A stretch of 64,000 nt of DNA from an uncultured Lachnospiraceae bacterium (GCA_947591245.1 CANQCY010000001.1:124001-188000), one strand, 5' to 3'. Counted from the first letter of the stretch, positions 18,865 through 29,162 are shown. Numbers and translations are program-made. Notes: a model not told the origin generated them from the sequence alone.

Positions 18865-19842
18865 ATGGCGGATGTGCTGTCGCAAAGCGAAATTGATAGT
18901 TTGCTTTCCGCTCTGAACAGTGGCGATTTTGACCCTGCAAAAACCGAAGATATGGAGGAACGGCAGGTAAAAGATTATAATTTTGCCAGACCATCCAAAT
19001 TTTCCAAAGACCACTTACGTACGCTGGTGTTTATATTCGAGCATTATGCGCGGCTGCTCTCGACAAGCCTTCCGGTCTATCTGAGGAAAAATGTTCAGGT
19101 AGAAGTGATGGATGCGGAGGCGGCGACATTTCAGGAGTTTTCAAACTCCCTGTCGAATCCGGTATTGCTTGGCGTGGTAAATTTTGCGCCGCTGGAGGGA
19201 ACGGTTGTTATAGAAATGGCAAGCGGGCTTGGTTATATGATTGTAGACAGAATGCTTGGCGGAAGCGGCGTGCCACTGGATAAAGTAAGAGAATTTACGG
19301 AAATCGAGCTGACGATTATTAAACGGATTATGAGCGTCTGCACAAATTTGCTTGTGGAACCGTGGGCGAACGTTCAGGAATTAAATCCGACGCTTGAGCG
19401 CATTGAGACCAATTCGCAGTTTGCCCAGTTTGTTTCGCCGAATGAAATGACTTCGGTGATTACGATGAATATTAAGATTGGCGATATACAGGGACTTATG
19501 AATATCTGCATTCCGTATACTGTGGTGAAGCCGGTTATTGATAAAATCAATACAAAGTATTGGTATTCGACGGCGGATGTCAAGAGTAACGAAGCGTACC
19601 GCAGGTCGATTGAGGATACGCTGAACCGCGCGCAAATTCCTGTCCGAGCCATTATGGGACGAAGCGCAATTTCGGTCAATGATTTTATTCATTTGCAAGT
19701 AGGGGATATTATCAAGATTGACACAAAACTTGAAGATGAAATGGATGTTTTTGTGGGAAATATCAAGAAATTTTCTGCAGTGCCCGGAGCACGTGACGAT
19801 GCATATGCAGTTAAGATTAAATCAGTATACAGAGAGGAGTAA
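18865..19842 (+). CDS. fliM: flagellar motor switch protein FliM
   Basis: MADVLSQSEIDSLLSALNSG CheY-binding motif; LRTLVFIFEHYARLLSTSLPVYLR. Confidence 0.97.
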   Translation: MADVLSQSEIDSLLSALNSGDFDPAKTEDMEERQVKDYNFARPSKFSKDHLRTLVFIFEHYARLLSTSLPVYLRKNVQVEVMDAEAATFQEFSNSLSNPVLLGVVNFAPLEGTVVIEMASGLGYMIVDRMLGGSGVPLDKVREFTEIELTIIKRIMSVCTNLLVEPWANVQELNPTLERIETNSQFAQFVSPNEMTSVITMNIKIGDIQGLMNICIPYTVVKPVIDKINTKYWYSTADVKSNEAYRRSIEDTLNRAQIPVRAIMGRSAISVNDFIHLQVGDIIKIDTKLEDEMDVFVGNIKKFSAVPGARDDAYAVKIKSVYREE

Positions 19843-19848
19843 AATGCA

Positions 19849-21069
19849 ATGGATGGAATGTTATCGCAGGAAGAAATCAATGCATTGCTCGGTGGCATGG
19901 ACGGCGATTCCAGTGCTGAATCAGATGCCGGCCAGCAGGAAGCGCCGGGTATGGGCGCAGCCGATTCTTCCACAGCAGCAGAATCCGAGGAGCGTTTATC
20001 TCTGGAAGAGGGCGACGCCTTAGGCGAGATCGCAAATATCAGTATGGGAACGGCGGCTACAACGCTGTCTGTATTGATGAATAATCGGGTCGAGATTACG
20101 ACGCCACAGCTTTCTTATGTGACTGTTGATGATCTCAAAGAACGTAATCAGGCTCCGTGCGTGTTTATATACATAGGTTACCGTACGGGACTGGAAGGAA
20201 AAAATGTTCTGATACTGAAAGAAAAGGATGTAAAAATCATTACAGATCTTATGATGGGTGGTGATGGAACCAATACCGATGTAGAACTTTCGGAGCTCCA
20301 CCTCAGCGCCATCAGTGAGGCGATGAATCAGATGATGGGTTCGGCGGCCACTTCGATGTCGACGATGATTAATGAAATGGTGGATATCAGTCCGCCCACA
20401 TCGATCCGGGTGGATTTTGATGATGACGTCGGCCTTCAGGATGTTCTGAAAGACATGGTAGGAAAATTATTTGCGCAGGTTTCCTTTAAGATGGTAATCG
20501 GAGATTTGATTGACAGCGAGATCATACAGTTATATCCGCTTCAATTTGCGCGTATGCTATACGATAAGTTTAAAGATACGATGGGAGGAGGCGGCGTAGA
20601 AGAAGAGCCGGCGCCGCAACCCGCCGCTGCGCCGCAGCCGGCGGCAGCGCCGCAACAGCAGCCGGCGCAACAGCCACAGCAGCCGGCGCAACAGCCGGTG
20701 ATGCAGCAGATGCCGCCGCAGCAAATGATGATGGGGGCGATGCCGATGTATGCAATGCCGCCTCAGGATTTGAATGTGCAGCCGGCACAATTCCAGAGCT
20801 TTGCACCGGTGCAGAATTTAGACGGTATTGCTCCGGAAAACATAGATTTGATTATGGATGTGCCGCTGGAAGTTACGGTTGAGCTTGGCAGAACCAGCAA
20901 ATCCATAAAAGAGATACTGGATTTTTCGCCGGGTACGGTCATAGAGCTGGATAAACTTGCCGGAGAACCCATTGACGTGTTAGTGAATGGTAAATTTGTA
21001 GCCAAAGGCGAAGTGGTCGTTATTGAAGAAAACTTCGCTATTCGTGTAACTGAAATTATTAAAGATTAA
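19849..21069 (+). CDS. fliY: flagellar motor switch phosphatase FliY (CheC-like plus FliN domain)
   Basis: LSQEEINALLGGM N-term; two CheC-like helices GDALGEIANISMGTAATTLS and LSAISEAMNQMMGSAATSMS; C-terminal FliN MDVPLEVTVELGRTSKSIKEILDFSPGTVIELDKLAGEPIDVLVNGKFVAKGEVVVIEENFAIRVTEI. Confidence 0.96.
   Translation: MDGMLSQEEINALLGGMDGDSSAESDAGQQEAPGMGAADSSTAAESEERLSLEEGDALGEIANISMGTAATTLSVLMNNRVEITTPQLSYVTVDDLKERNQAPCVFIYIGYRTGLEGKNVLILKEKDVKIITDLMMGGDGTNTDVELSELHLSAISEAMNQMMGSAATSMSTMINEMVDISPPTSIRVDFDDDVGLQDVLKDMVGKLFAQVSFKMVIGDLIDSEIIQLYPLQFARMLYDKFKDTMGGGGVEEEPAPQPAAAPQPAAAPQQQPAQQPQQPAQQPVMQQMPPQQMMMGAMPMYAMPPQDLNVQPAQFQSFAPVQNLDGIAPENIDLIMDVPLEVTVELGRTSKSIKEILDFSPGTVIELDKLAGEPIDVLVNGKFVAKGEVVVIEENFAIRVTEIIKD
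20608..20763 (+). repeat. low-complexity Pro/Gln/Ala then Met-rich linker-coding tract inside fliY
   Basis: encodes PAPQPAAAPQPAAAPQQQPAQQPQQPAQQPVMQQMPPQQMMMGAMPMYAMPPQ. Confidence 0.9.
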
Positions 21070-21087
21070 TTACGGAGGAAAATAACA

Positions 21088-21450
21088 ATGGCAAAAAGTG
21101 TTTTGGTATGTGATGACGCAGCGTTTATGAGAGTCATGATTAAAGACATTTTAACAAAAAACGGCTATGATGTAGTCGGAGAAGCGGAAAATGGCATGGT
21201 TGCTGTCGATAAGTACAATGAGACAAAACCGGATTTGGTTATGATGGATATCACGATGCCGGAGATGGATGGTATTCAGGCGCTGAAGAAGATCAAAGAG
21301 ACAGATGCGGGAGCAAACATTATTATGTGTTCTGCAATGGGCCAGCAGGCTATGGTCATTGAGTCTATTCAGTCGGGCGCCAAGGACTTTATCGTAAAGC
21401 CATTTCAGGCGGATCGCGTTTTGGAAGCCGTAAAGAAGGTAATCGGATAA
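21088..21450 (+). CDS. cheY: chemotaxis response regulator CheY
   Basis: stand-alone receiver; DDAAFMR, MMDITMPEMDG, CSAMGQQ, KPF. Confidence 0.96.
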   Translation: MAKSVLVCDDAAFMRVMIKDILTKNGYDVVGEAENGMVAVDKYNETKPDLVMMDITMPEMDGIQALKKIKETDAGANIIMCSAMGQQAMVIESIQSGAKDFIVKPFQADRVLEAVKKVIG

Positions 21451-21451
21451 A

Positions 21452-21808
21452 ATGGCGAATAATATTCTGCAGTTGCTTGGCATGGTTGTGGTGTTTATTT
21501 TAATTCTCGCTGCGACGTATTATGTGACAAAATGGATTGCCAGGTCGGGGGCGATTCAGCCCTCTTCAAAGAATATTAAAGTGATTGAAACTTTTAAAAT
21601 TGCACCAAATAAATATATCCAGATTATCCGGTTAGGCAGTCGGTATTATTCGATTGGCGTGACAAAGGAGCATATAACCTTTCTTTCTGCATTAGACGAG
21701 GAACAGCTGAATTTGCAGGAATTGGACGCGGCTTTACCTAACGCCACGTTTGTGGATGTTATGAGTAAAGTTGCTTCCAGGATTAAAAAGAAAGAAGAAA
21801 AAAAATAA
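21452..21808 (+). CDS. fliO: flagellar biosynthesis protein FliO
   Basis: one TM then IKVIETFKIAPNKYIQIIRLGSRYYSIGVTKEHITFL; cheY-fliO-fliP order. Confidence 0.87.
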   Translation: MANNILQLLGMVVVFILILAATYYVTKWIARSGAIQPSSKNIKVIETFKIAPNKYIQIIRLGSRYYSIGVTKEHITFLSALDEEQLNLQELDAALPNATFVDVMSKVASRIKKKEEKK

Positions 21809-21823
21809 GAAAAGGTTGGTATT

Positions 21824-22675
21824 ATGAGAACACATAAGAGATGGTTTTTGATTGTATGCAAAGGGATGTCTCTGTTTTTGGTACTATGTATATTAACCTT
21901 TTTTTGTGGTACAATCATACATGCTGCGCCGGTGAGCTCCGATGCCAATGCAGATCAGGTCGGGGCAGCTTCGACAGGAGGCGTTAGCGATCCTGAGGAT
22001 CCGGACAGTTTTGAATTTAATATAACGTCAAATGCGGGGAGCAGCAGCTTATCAGCAAGTCTGCAGATGCTTCTTGTTCTGACGGTTTTATCCATAGCAC
22101 CATCGATCCTTATCATGATGACGTCGTTTACAAGGATTATTGTGGTGCTACATTTTGTGCGCTCGGCGCTGGGAACGCAGACAACGCCGCCGAACCAGGT
22201 TCTGACCGGGTTGGCGCTGTTTTTGACGCTGTTTATTATGTCGCCGGTCATAGCGGATGTTAATGCGAATTGCGTACAGCCGTTCCAGCAGGGACAGCTG
22301 ACTCAGGAGGAGGCGCTTAACGCGGGCCTGAAGCCGATCCGTGAATTTATGTTTGAACAGACGAATCGATCAGATATACGCCTCTTTCTGGACATAGAAG
22401 GAGAGGACAGGGAAATTAATTCTGAAGAAGATATTCCCACTATGGTTCTCATGCCGGCGTTTATGATCAGCGAACTGCGGACTGCGTTTATTATCGGCTT
22501 TATGATTTATTTGCCGTTTATTATTATAGATATGGTTGTGGCGTCGACGCTCATGTCGATGGGCATGATGATGCTGCCCCCCACTACGATTTCCATGCCG
22601 TTTAAGATTTTGCTGTTTGTATTGGCAGATGGTTGGAATTTAGTGATAGGGGAGCTTGTTAAAACGTTTTATTAG
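21824..22675 (+). CDS. fliP: flagellar type III export protein FliP
   Basis: LSIAPSILIMMTSFTRIIVVLHFVRSALGTQTTPPNQVLTGLALFLTLFIMSPV; MGMMMLPPTTISMPFKILLFVLADGWNL. Confidence 0.97.
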   Translation: MRTHKRWFLIVCKGMSLFLVLCILTFFCGTIIHAAPVSSDANADQVGAASTGGVSDPEDPDSFEFNITSNAGSSSLSASLQMLLVLTVLSIAPSILIMMTSFTRIIVVLHFVRSALGTQTTPPNQVLTGLALFLTLFIMSPVIADVNANCVQPFQQGQLTQEEALNAGLKPIREFMFEQTNRSDIRLFLDIEGEDREINSEEDIPTMVLMPAFMISELRTAFIIGFMIYLPFIIIDMVVASTLMSMGMMMLPPTTISMPFKILLFVLADGWNLVIGELVKTFY

Positions 22676-22710
22676 TGTTGATCTTATAGGAAAGCGAGGT
22701 GGCGGGTACT

Positions 22711-22980
22711 ATGACAGAAGCAGATGTGGTTGATATTTCATCAAAGATGATCTGGGTTATTATCAAGTGTTCTGCGCCATTGCTGCTTGTTTCCCTTATC
22801 GTGGGATTGATCATCAGCATATTTCAGACAGTCACGTCCATACAGGAGCAGACGCTTACGTTTGTGCCGAAGCTGCTGGCGATCTTTATTGTGCTGCTTT
22901 TGTGCGGGAACTGGATTATGAATAACTGCGTTGAGTTTTTCCGGCTGCTGTGTGAAAGCTTTAAATTGTTTGTGAAATAA
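22711..22980 (+). CDS. fliQ: flagellar type III export protein FliQ
   Basis: LLLVSLIVGLIISIFQTVTSIQEQTLTFVPKLLAI. Confidence 0.96.
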   Translation: MTEADVVDISSKMIWVIIKCSAPLLLVSLIVGLIISIFQTVTSIQEQTLTFVPKLLAIFIVLLLCGNWIMNNCVEFFRLLCESFKLFVK

Positions 22981-23008
22981 GCAGGCTGTCTGGTAAGGAG
23001 GAATTACT

Positions 23009-23791
23009 GTGAATCATGCGTTTAATTTTACGGTAGAGAATCTTGAATTTTATCTCATGGTTCTGATTCGCATTTCATCCTTTGTCATGGTAGCCCCGTT
23101 TTTCAATTTTCAGACGATACCCGCCAGGTGGAAGTTTGCCGTCAGCTTCTTGCTGAGCGTCGTGATGATTCAGTCGATTCCCGCAGTACAGCTTGAATAC
23201 ACCGGAATTATCGGTTTTTCGGCGCTTATTATAAAAGAATGCGCGGTAGGGCTGATTCTCGGATATGTTTGCAATATATGCCTTTATATCGTGAATTTCG
23301 CCGGACAGCTGATGGATATGGACATGGGATTGTCAATGGCGAGCATGTTTGATCCGATTACCAGCGTGCAGGTATCCGTAACCGCAAATATGTATGTGTA
23401 TCTGGTTATGCTCGTTATGGTAGTGACAAATATGCACCATTATGTCATAAGGGCGATCTTGGAAACGTTTGAGTATTTCACGATCGGGCAGGAGGTTTTC
23501 AATGCGAATCTTCTCCAAATGGCGATTGGGTTCATCACAAATTATTTTGTGATCGGATTTCGGATCGTGCTTCCCGTATTTGCGTGCATGCTTGTGATCA
23601 ATGTGGTGCTCGGCGTTTTGTCGAGGGCGGCGCCGCAGATGAATATGTTCGTTGTCGGTATGCAGCTTAAAGTGTTTGCTGGCATTCTTGTGCTGGCGAT
23701 TATCGTTACGACCGTTCCTACCATTGCAGAGTTCGTTTTCGGCAAAATGAAGGACGTCGTTACGGATGTATACCGATCGTTTACGCCATAA
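23009..23791 (+). CDS. fliR: flagellar type III export protein FliR (GTG start)
   Basis: multi-TM; ISSFVMVAPFFNFQTIPARWKFAVSFLLS; VLGVLSRAAPQMNMFVVGMQLKVFAG. Confidence 0.96.
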   Translation: MNHAFNFTVENLEFYLMVLIRISSFVMVAPFFNFQTIPARWKFAVSFLLSVVMIQSIPAVQLEYTGIIGFSALIIKECAVGLILGYVCNICLYIVNFAGQLMDMDMGLSMASMFDPITSVQVSVTANMYVYLVMLVMVVTNMHHYVIRAILETFEYFTIGQEVFNANLLQMAIGFITNYFVIGFRIVLPVFACMLVINVVLGVLSRAAPQMNMFVVGMQLKVFAGILVLAIIVTTVPTIAEFVFGKMKDVVTDVYRSFTP

Positions 23792-23822
23792 GAAAAAACG
23801 GTCAGGAAATGAGGGTTTCGGC

Positions 23823-24920
23823 ATGGTTGAATACAATCTGCAGTTTTTTGCCAAAGATGGAGAGGGCGGAGAAAAAACAGAAGACGCTACCCAGAAAAAG
23901 CTGGAAGACGCCAGAAAAGAAGGACAGGTAGCGAAAAGCCAGGACGTCAGCGTCGCCGTGCTCCTGCTCCTGATGTTTGTATGCCTCCGGGTATTTGGCG
24001 GATATATTGTAGATTCTACCCTTAAGGTGTTTAAGCTGTATTATGGAAGCATTCATGATTATGCGCGCGATTTTACGGTGATGCGGTCGATGAACCTGCT
24101 CACGCTGGGGGGCAGGGATATTCTGTTGATTGCGGGTCCGATTCTTGCGCTGACGCTCATTGCGGCGGTCACTGTCAATGTAGTGCAGGTCAAGTGGAAG
24201 CCGACGCTGAAACCGCTTCAGCCGAAGTTCTCAAAAATCAATCCCATTTCCGGTTTCAAACGGATGTTTTCAAAGGATAAGATTTTTGATCTTTTAAAAT
24301 CAGTGGCAAAGCTTGCCGTATTGTTTTATGTTGTATATTCGTCTCTCAAGGACGAGTGGGGAATGGTCGTCAATATTTATGAGCTGGAGCTGTATCCCGC
24401 CGTGCTGCTTGTGGTCGATACAGTGATAAATGTGGGGTTTAAGATTAGTATCGTTTTTATGATATTGGCGGCGGCGGATTATTACTACCAGCGTAGAAAA
24501 TTTAAGAATGATATGAAGATGACGAAGCAGGAAGTAAAAGACGAGTATAAAAATACTGAGGGAAATCCGCAAATTAAAGGGCGTATCCGAAGCAAGATGC
24601 AGGAGGCGTCGCGAAGGCGTATGATGCAGAGCGTGCCGGAGGCGGATGTCGTTATTACAAACCCGACTCACCTGGCGATCGCTCTTAAGTATGATAAGGA
24701 GCTGGCGGAAGCGCCGGTGGTGCTTGCCAAGGGAGCGGATTTTCTCGCAGAAAAGATTAAGGCGGCGGCGCGGGAAAATAAAGTGGAGATTGTTGAGAAT
24801 AAGCCGCTGGCGAGAATGTTATATTACAATGTAGAAATCGGAAACCAGATTCCGCCGGAATTGTACCAGATGGTGGCGGAGGTGCTGGCTTACGTATATG
24901 GAATACAAGGTAAGCTCTGA
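23823..24920 (+). CDS. flhB: flagellar type III export switch protein FlhB
   Basis: EKTEDATQKKLEDARKEGQVAKSQDV; autocleavage motif NPTH in VVITNPTHLAIALKYD. Confidence 0.97.
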   Translation: MVEYNLQFFAKDGEGGEKTEDATQKKLEDARKEGQVAKSQDVSVAVLLLLMFVCLRVFGGYIVDSTLKVFKLYYGSIHDYARDFTVMRSMNLLTLGGRDILLIAGPILALTLIAAVTVNVVQVKWKPTLKPLQPKFSKINPISGFKRMFSKDKIFDLLKSVAKLAVLFYVVYSSLKDEWGMVVNIYELELYPAVLLVVDTVINVGFKISIVFMILAAADYYYQRRKFKNDMKMTKQEVKDEYKNTEGNPQIKGRIRSKMQEASRRRMMQSVPEADVVITNPTHLAIALKYDKELAEAPVVLAKGADFLAEKIKAAARENKVEIVENKPLARMLYYNVEIGNQIPPELYQMVAEVLAYVYGIQGKL

Positions 24921-24964
24921 TATGAAATCAGATAAATTATAAGAGATTTGGAGGTGGAGCGGAG

Positions 24965-27001
24965 ATGAAAAAGCAGGATATTATACTCGGACTGTTTGTT
25001 TTAATACCTATTTTATGCCTGATTATTCCGGTTCCGCTCGTATTGCTGGATATTTTATTTACAATGAATATTGCTGTTTCCATGCTGACGCTGTTCAGCG
25101 CATTGTTTGCGAAAGAACCGCTTGACATGTCTTCATTTCCTACGCTGCTGCTTTTGACGACGCTGTTCCGGCTGTCGCTCAATGTAAGCTCTACAAGAAA
25201 TATTTTGTTGCGGGGAGAGGCGGGCAACGTCGTAAATACTTTTGGCAATTTCGTGGGAGGCGGTAATCTTGTCGTCGGGGCGGTTGTTTTCCTGATCCTG
25301 ATTATCGTACAGCTTATGGTAATTAATAAAGGCTCGGAGCGCGTATCCGAGGTTACGGCGCGGTTTACCCTGGATGCGATGCCCGGCAAGCAGATGGCGA
25401 TTGACGCCGACTTAAATACGGGTGCGATTACGGATGAAGAAGCGAAGGAACGAAGAGAAAAAATCCAGTCAGAGGCGGCGTTTTTCGGCTCTATGGATGG
25501 CGCTACAAAATATGTAAAAGGAGATGCGACGGCGGGTCTGATTATTACCGTTATCAACTTTATCGGCGGTCTTGCCATCGGTATACTGATGAGGGGGATG
25601 GAGTCGGGGACGGCGCTGCAGACGTATTCCATCCTTACGATCGGCGACGGGCTTACGAGCCAGATTCCATCCCTTATGATTTCCCTTGCGACCGGCGTTC
25701 TTGTTACGAAAGGGTCGAAGGAGGCGGATATCGGAGGGATTTTGCAAAGGCAGCTTCTCAGTACGCCCAAGGTACTTATGATCGTAGGATGCGCCCTCAT
25801 AGGGCTCGGTGTGTTTACTCCGATGAATATCGTTATTTTTTGCGGGTATGGCATTTTCTTTATCGTGGCGTCCCGTATGATGACGAACGAGCTTGAGATG
25901 GCGGAAACAGATATGGAGGTCAGCGAGGAAGAGGAGTCTGCGGAGGAGATTCGGAGGCCGGAGAACGTGACTTCCCTTCTCAAGGTAGATGCAATCGAGT
26001 TGGAATTTGGTTACGGGATCATTCCTCTTGCCGACGTGAACCAGGGCGGAGACCTGCTTGACCGCGTGGTAATGATCCGAAGGCAGATCGCTCTGGAGCT
26101 GGGCTGCGTTGTGCCGATGATTCGCCTCCGCGATAATATTCAGCTCAATCCGAACCAGTATGTGATCAAGATCAAGGGCGTTCCGGTTAGTGAAGGCGAG
26201 ATTTTGTTTGATCACTATATGGCGATGAATCCGGGATTTGTGGAAGAAGAACTGACCGGTATTCCGACTTTTGAGCCGTCTTTCCATCTGCCGGCGATCT
26301 GGATTACGGAAGGGCAGAGGGAGCGCGCCGAGTCGCTCGGATACACGGTGGTGGATCCGCCGTCAATTATTGCTACCCATCTGATGGAGATTATCCGCGG
26401 AAATCTGCATGAACTGCTTACGAGACAGGATGTACAGAATCTGATTGATAACGTGAAAGAGGCAAATGAAACGCTGATTGCCGAACTTGTACCGAAAATG
26501 CTCAGCGTCGGCGAGATTCAGAAAGTATTGCAGAATCTGCTGATGGAGGGGATTTCGATCCGGGATTCGATTACGATTTTTGAAACGCTTGCGGATTATG
26601 CCCCGACAACGCATGACGCCGATATTCTGACGGAATATGCGAGACAGAGCCTGAAACGGGCAATTTCAAACAAATACTTTTCGCAAAACGAGGCAACCAG
26701 CGTTATTACTTTGGATCCCAAAGTGGAGCAGGAGATTATGAATGCGGTAAAACAGACGGAACAGGGAGCGTACCTGGCTCTGGATCCGGATTATTCTGCA
26801 AAGCTTATGGAAGCGCTTCAGGAAGAGAGCGGAAAACTGGAAGAACTCGGAAGAACGCCGATTATTATTACGTCGCCTATTGTCAGAATGTATTTTAAAC
26901 ATCTGACGATGGAGCAGTTTAAAAACTTACATGTATTATCATATAATGAGGTTGATTCCGATGTGGAACTTCAGTCAGTTGGGATGGTGACAGTTGAATG
27001 A
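24965..27001 (+). CDS. flhA: flagellar export gate protein FlhA
   Basis: 678 aa; FPTLLLLTTLFRLSLNVSSTRNILL; GFVEEELTGIPTFEPSFHLPAIWI. Confidence 0.98.
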   Translation: MKKQDIILGLFVLIPILCLIIPVPLVLLDILFTMNIAVSMLTLFSALFAKEPLDMSSFPTLLLLTTLFRLSLNVSSTRNILLRGEAGNVVNTFGNFVGGGNLVVGAVVFLILIIVQLMVINKGSERVSEVTARFTLDAMPGKQMAIDADLNTGAITDEEAKERREKIQSEAAFFGSMDGATKYVKGDATAGLIITVINFIGGLAIGILMRGMESGTALQTYSILTIGDGLTSQIPSLMISLATGVLVTKGSKEADIGGILQRQLLSTPKVLMIVGCALIGLGVFTPMNIVIFCGYGIFFIVASRMMTNELEMAETDMEVSEEEESAEEIRRPENVTSLLKVDAIELEFGYGIIPLADVNQGGDLLDRVVMIRRQIALELGCVVPMIRLRDNIQLNPNQYVIKIKGVPVSEGEILFDHYMAMNPGFVEEELTGIPTFEPSFHLPAIWITEGQRERAESLGYTVVDPPSIIATHLMEIIRGNLHELLTRQDVQNLIDNVKEANETLIAELVPKMLSVGEIQKVLQNLLMEGISIRDSITIFETLADYAPTTHDADILTEYARQSLKRAISNKYFSQNEATSVITLDPKVEQEIMNAVKQTEQGAYLALDPDYSAKLMEALQEESGKLEELGRTPIIITSPIVRMYFKHLTMEQFKNLHVLSYNEVDSDVELQSVGMVTVE

Positions 27002-28275
27002 TTATAAAGAAATTTTTGGCAAAAACAGAAACAGAAGCAATTGAGATGGCGAAGAAGGAGCTGGGCAGCAACGCCGTAGTCATGAATATAAAAAAAGTGC
27101 AGCCGAAAGGCCTCGCTAAGCTTTTTGTAAAAAGCAAAGTGGAGGTGACGGCGGCGCTCGATGAAAATATTGTCTATGATACGGATGGCAAAAGCGAAAA
27201 GAAGGAAACGGAATCAAAGCATGACGGGGTCGCTTTGGAAATATCCGGACAGAAGGCGATTCCGGGAAACGTACCGGACATCGTGGCAGATGAAAACGAG
27301 GATGACAAAAACGTGGCTGCGATTGAGGAAAAGCTCGACAGTCTGCAGCGGATGCTTGAAAAGCAGATGATGGAGAAGGCGCAGGAGGAAAAGGAGCCGT
27401 CCGTTCAGGAAAATGACGCGATAGAACATGCGGAGAAGGAAAAAGAGAAAAAGGAGACGCCGGGAAAAGAGCATGACAAGACGGCAGCCTGCAAGGAGCT
27501 GATTCGCAAGCAGATGATACAAAATGAAGTGGAGCAGTCGATTGTTGACCGCCTGATCGATGAGATTGATAAATCTCTGCCGAAAGACGCATCTCTCGAC
27601 CAGATTCTCGGCGCCATTTACCAGAAAATCATTCTTATGGCGGGACGCCCGTACCTCATTGACAAAACACAGAGTAAAGAGACGAAATATATATTTTTTC
27701 TCGGTTCTACAGGTGTAGGAAAAACGACTACGATCGCGAAAATCGCGTCGAAGATGAAACTGGATCACAAGAAGAATATTGCCCTTGTGACGGCGGATAC
27801 GTATCGTATTGCCGCAGTTGAGCAGCTTAAGACGTATGCCAATATTCTGGGCGTGCCGCTTTATGTCGTGTATCATGCGGACGAATTGGGAGAGATGCTG
27901 GAAGAACTCAGCCAGTATGATATGTGTCTGGTTGATACGGCGGGCTGTTCCCATAAGAATAAGGCGCAGATGGAAATTGTCAGCAATCTGATCGATCAGG
28001 TGCCGATTTCCAGACGGGAAATATATCTTGTTCTGAATGCGGCAACGAAATACAGCGATTTAAAGGAAATTGCGGACGTGTATTCCAAAATCACGGATTA
28101 CAGCCTGATTTTTACCAAATTGGACGAGACGTCTTCGGCAGGAGTGATGCTGAATATGAAGGTGTACACAGACCGTCCGTTATCGTATGTGACCTGGGGG
28201 CAGAATGTCCCTGACGACATCGGCAAAGTAGATGCGCAAAAAATGGCAAAAGAACTGTTAGGAGGTAAGTCGTAG
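26998..28275 (+). CDS. flhF: flagellar SRP-like GTPase FlhF
   Basis: FLGSTGVGKTTTIAKIASK, VTADTYRIAAVEQLKTYANILGVPL, VDTAGCSHKN; overlaps flhA stop by ATGA. Confidence 0.97.
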   Translation: MIIKKFLAKTETEAIEMAKKELGSNAVVMNIKKVQPKGLAKLFVKSKVEVTAALDENIVYDTDGKSEKKETESKHDGVALEISGQKAIPGNVPDIVADENEDDKNVAAIEEKLDSLQRMLEKQMMEKAQEEKEPSVQENDAIEHAEKEKEKKETPGKEHDKTAACKELIRKQMIQNEVEQSIVDRLIDEIDKSLPKDASLDQILGAIYQKIILMAGRPYLIDKTQSKETKYIFFLGSTGVGKTTTIAKIASKMKLDHKKNIALVTADTYRIAAVEQLKTYANILGVPLYVVYHADELGEMLEELSQYDMCLVDTAGCSHKNKAQMEIVSNLIDQVPISRREIYLVLNAATKYSDLKEIADVYSKITDYSLIFTKLDETSSAGVMLNMKVYTDRPLSYVTWGQNVPDDIGKVDAQKMAKELLGGKS

Positions 28276-29162
28276 TGGACCAGGCAGATCGGTTAAGAAA
28301 TATTATAAAAAAACAGGACTTATCGCCGGAGAGAACGAGAACGGCAAAGGTTATCACCGTGACGAGCGGCAAGGGCGGCGTCGGCAAGTCGAGCTTGTCC
28401 GTAAATCTTGCGATTCAGCTGAGCCGTTTGGGAAAACGCGTTGTGATTTTTGATGCGGATTTTGGACTTGCCAATATCGAAATTATGCTCGGGATGCATC
28501 CGAAATATAACCTTGCCGACGTGATGTACCATGGAAAGAGGATTAAGGACGTTATCACCTGCGGGCCTGAAAATATCGGTTTTATATCGGGGGGTTCCGG
28601 TATTCACGAATTGACCAACATATCAAGAGATCAGGTGTTTTCCCTGATACATAAATTGGAGGAATTGGATCGCCTTGCCGATATAATTATTGTAGACACG
28701 GGAGCCGGCATCAGTGATACGGTGCTTGAATTTGTGGCGGCGAGTGAAGAAGTGCTGCTTGTCGCGACGCCGGAACCCACGTCGGTGACAGACGCCTATG
28801 CCCTGATGAAGGTGCTGAACAGGAGGACGGCTTACAAGCTTGACCGCACGACAGTGAGGCTCGTGGCGAATCAGGTCAGGGAAGAGTGGGAAGCGGAGGA
28901 TTTATTTGAGAAGCTGGGCGCAGTGGCGCGCAGATTTTTGGATATTGAGGTAGAATATCTGGGAGCCGTACCGTATGATAAAAATATGCAGAGGGCGGTG
29001 ATGCATCAGAATCCGGTGAGCGTATGCCGTCCGGACGCAAAATCTGCCAGAGCATTGAAGCGGATCGCCCTCCTGCTCGAGGATCCGCTTTCATTGGAAG
29101 AAGAGCACGGCGGTATCGCAAAGCTGTTTGCCAGCGTGATCCGTATGAAATTTATGAAGTAG
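28275..29162 (+). CDS. flhG: MinD/ParA-family ATPase FlhG (YlxH)
   Basis: VITVTSGKGGVGKSSLSVNLAIQLSRLGKRVVIFDADFGLANIEIML. Confidence 0.95.
   Translation: MDQADRLRNIIKKQDLSPERTRTAKVITVTSGKGGVGKSSLSVNLAIQLSRLGKRVVIFDADFGLANIEIMLGMHPKYNLADVMYHGKRIKDVITCGPENIGFISGGSGIHELTNISRDQVFSLIHKLEELDRLADIIIVDTGAGISDTVLEFVAASEEVLLVATPEPTSVTDAYALMKVLNRRTAYKLDRTTVRLVANQVREEWEAEDLFEKLGAVARRFLDIEVEYLGAVPYDKNMQRAVMHQNPVSVCRPDAKSARALKRIALLLEDPLSLEEEHGGIAKLFASVIRMKFMK

Noticed and set aside
20557-20806. Leu/Arg- and Ala-rich minus-strand ORFs over the fliY linker
   Set aside because: Low-complexity artefacts of the repetitive PQ linker-coding DNA.
24937-25983. 348-aa minus-strand ORF antisense to flhA
   Set aside because: Mirror frame of the flhA TM region; Ser/Ile/Thr-rich artefact.
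28677-28690. GCCGATAT inside flhG as a sigma-D -10
   Set aside because: Within coding sequence and the nearest TAAA is 21 nt upstream rather than 15.
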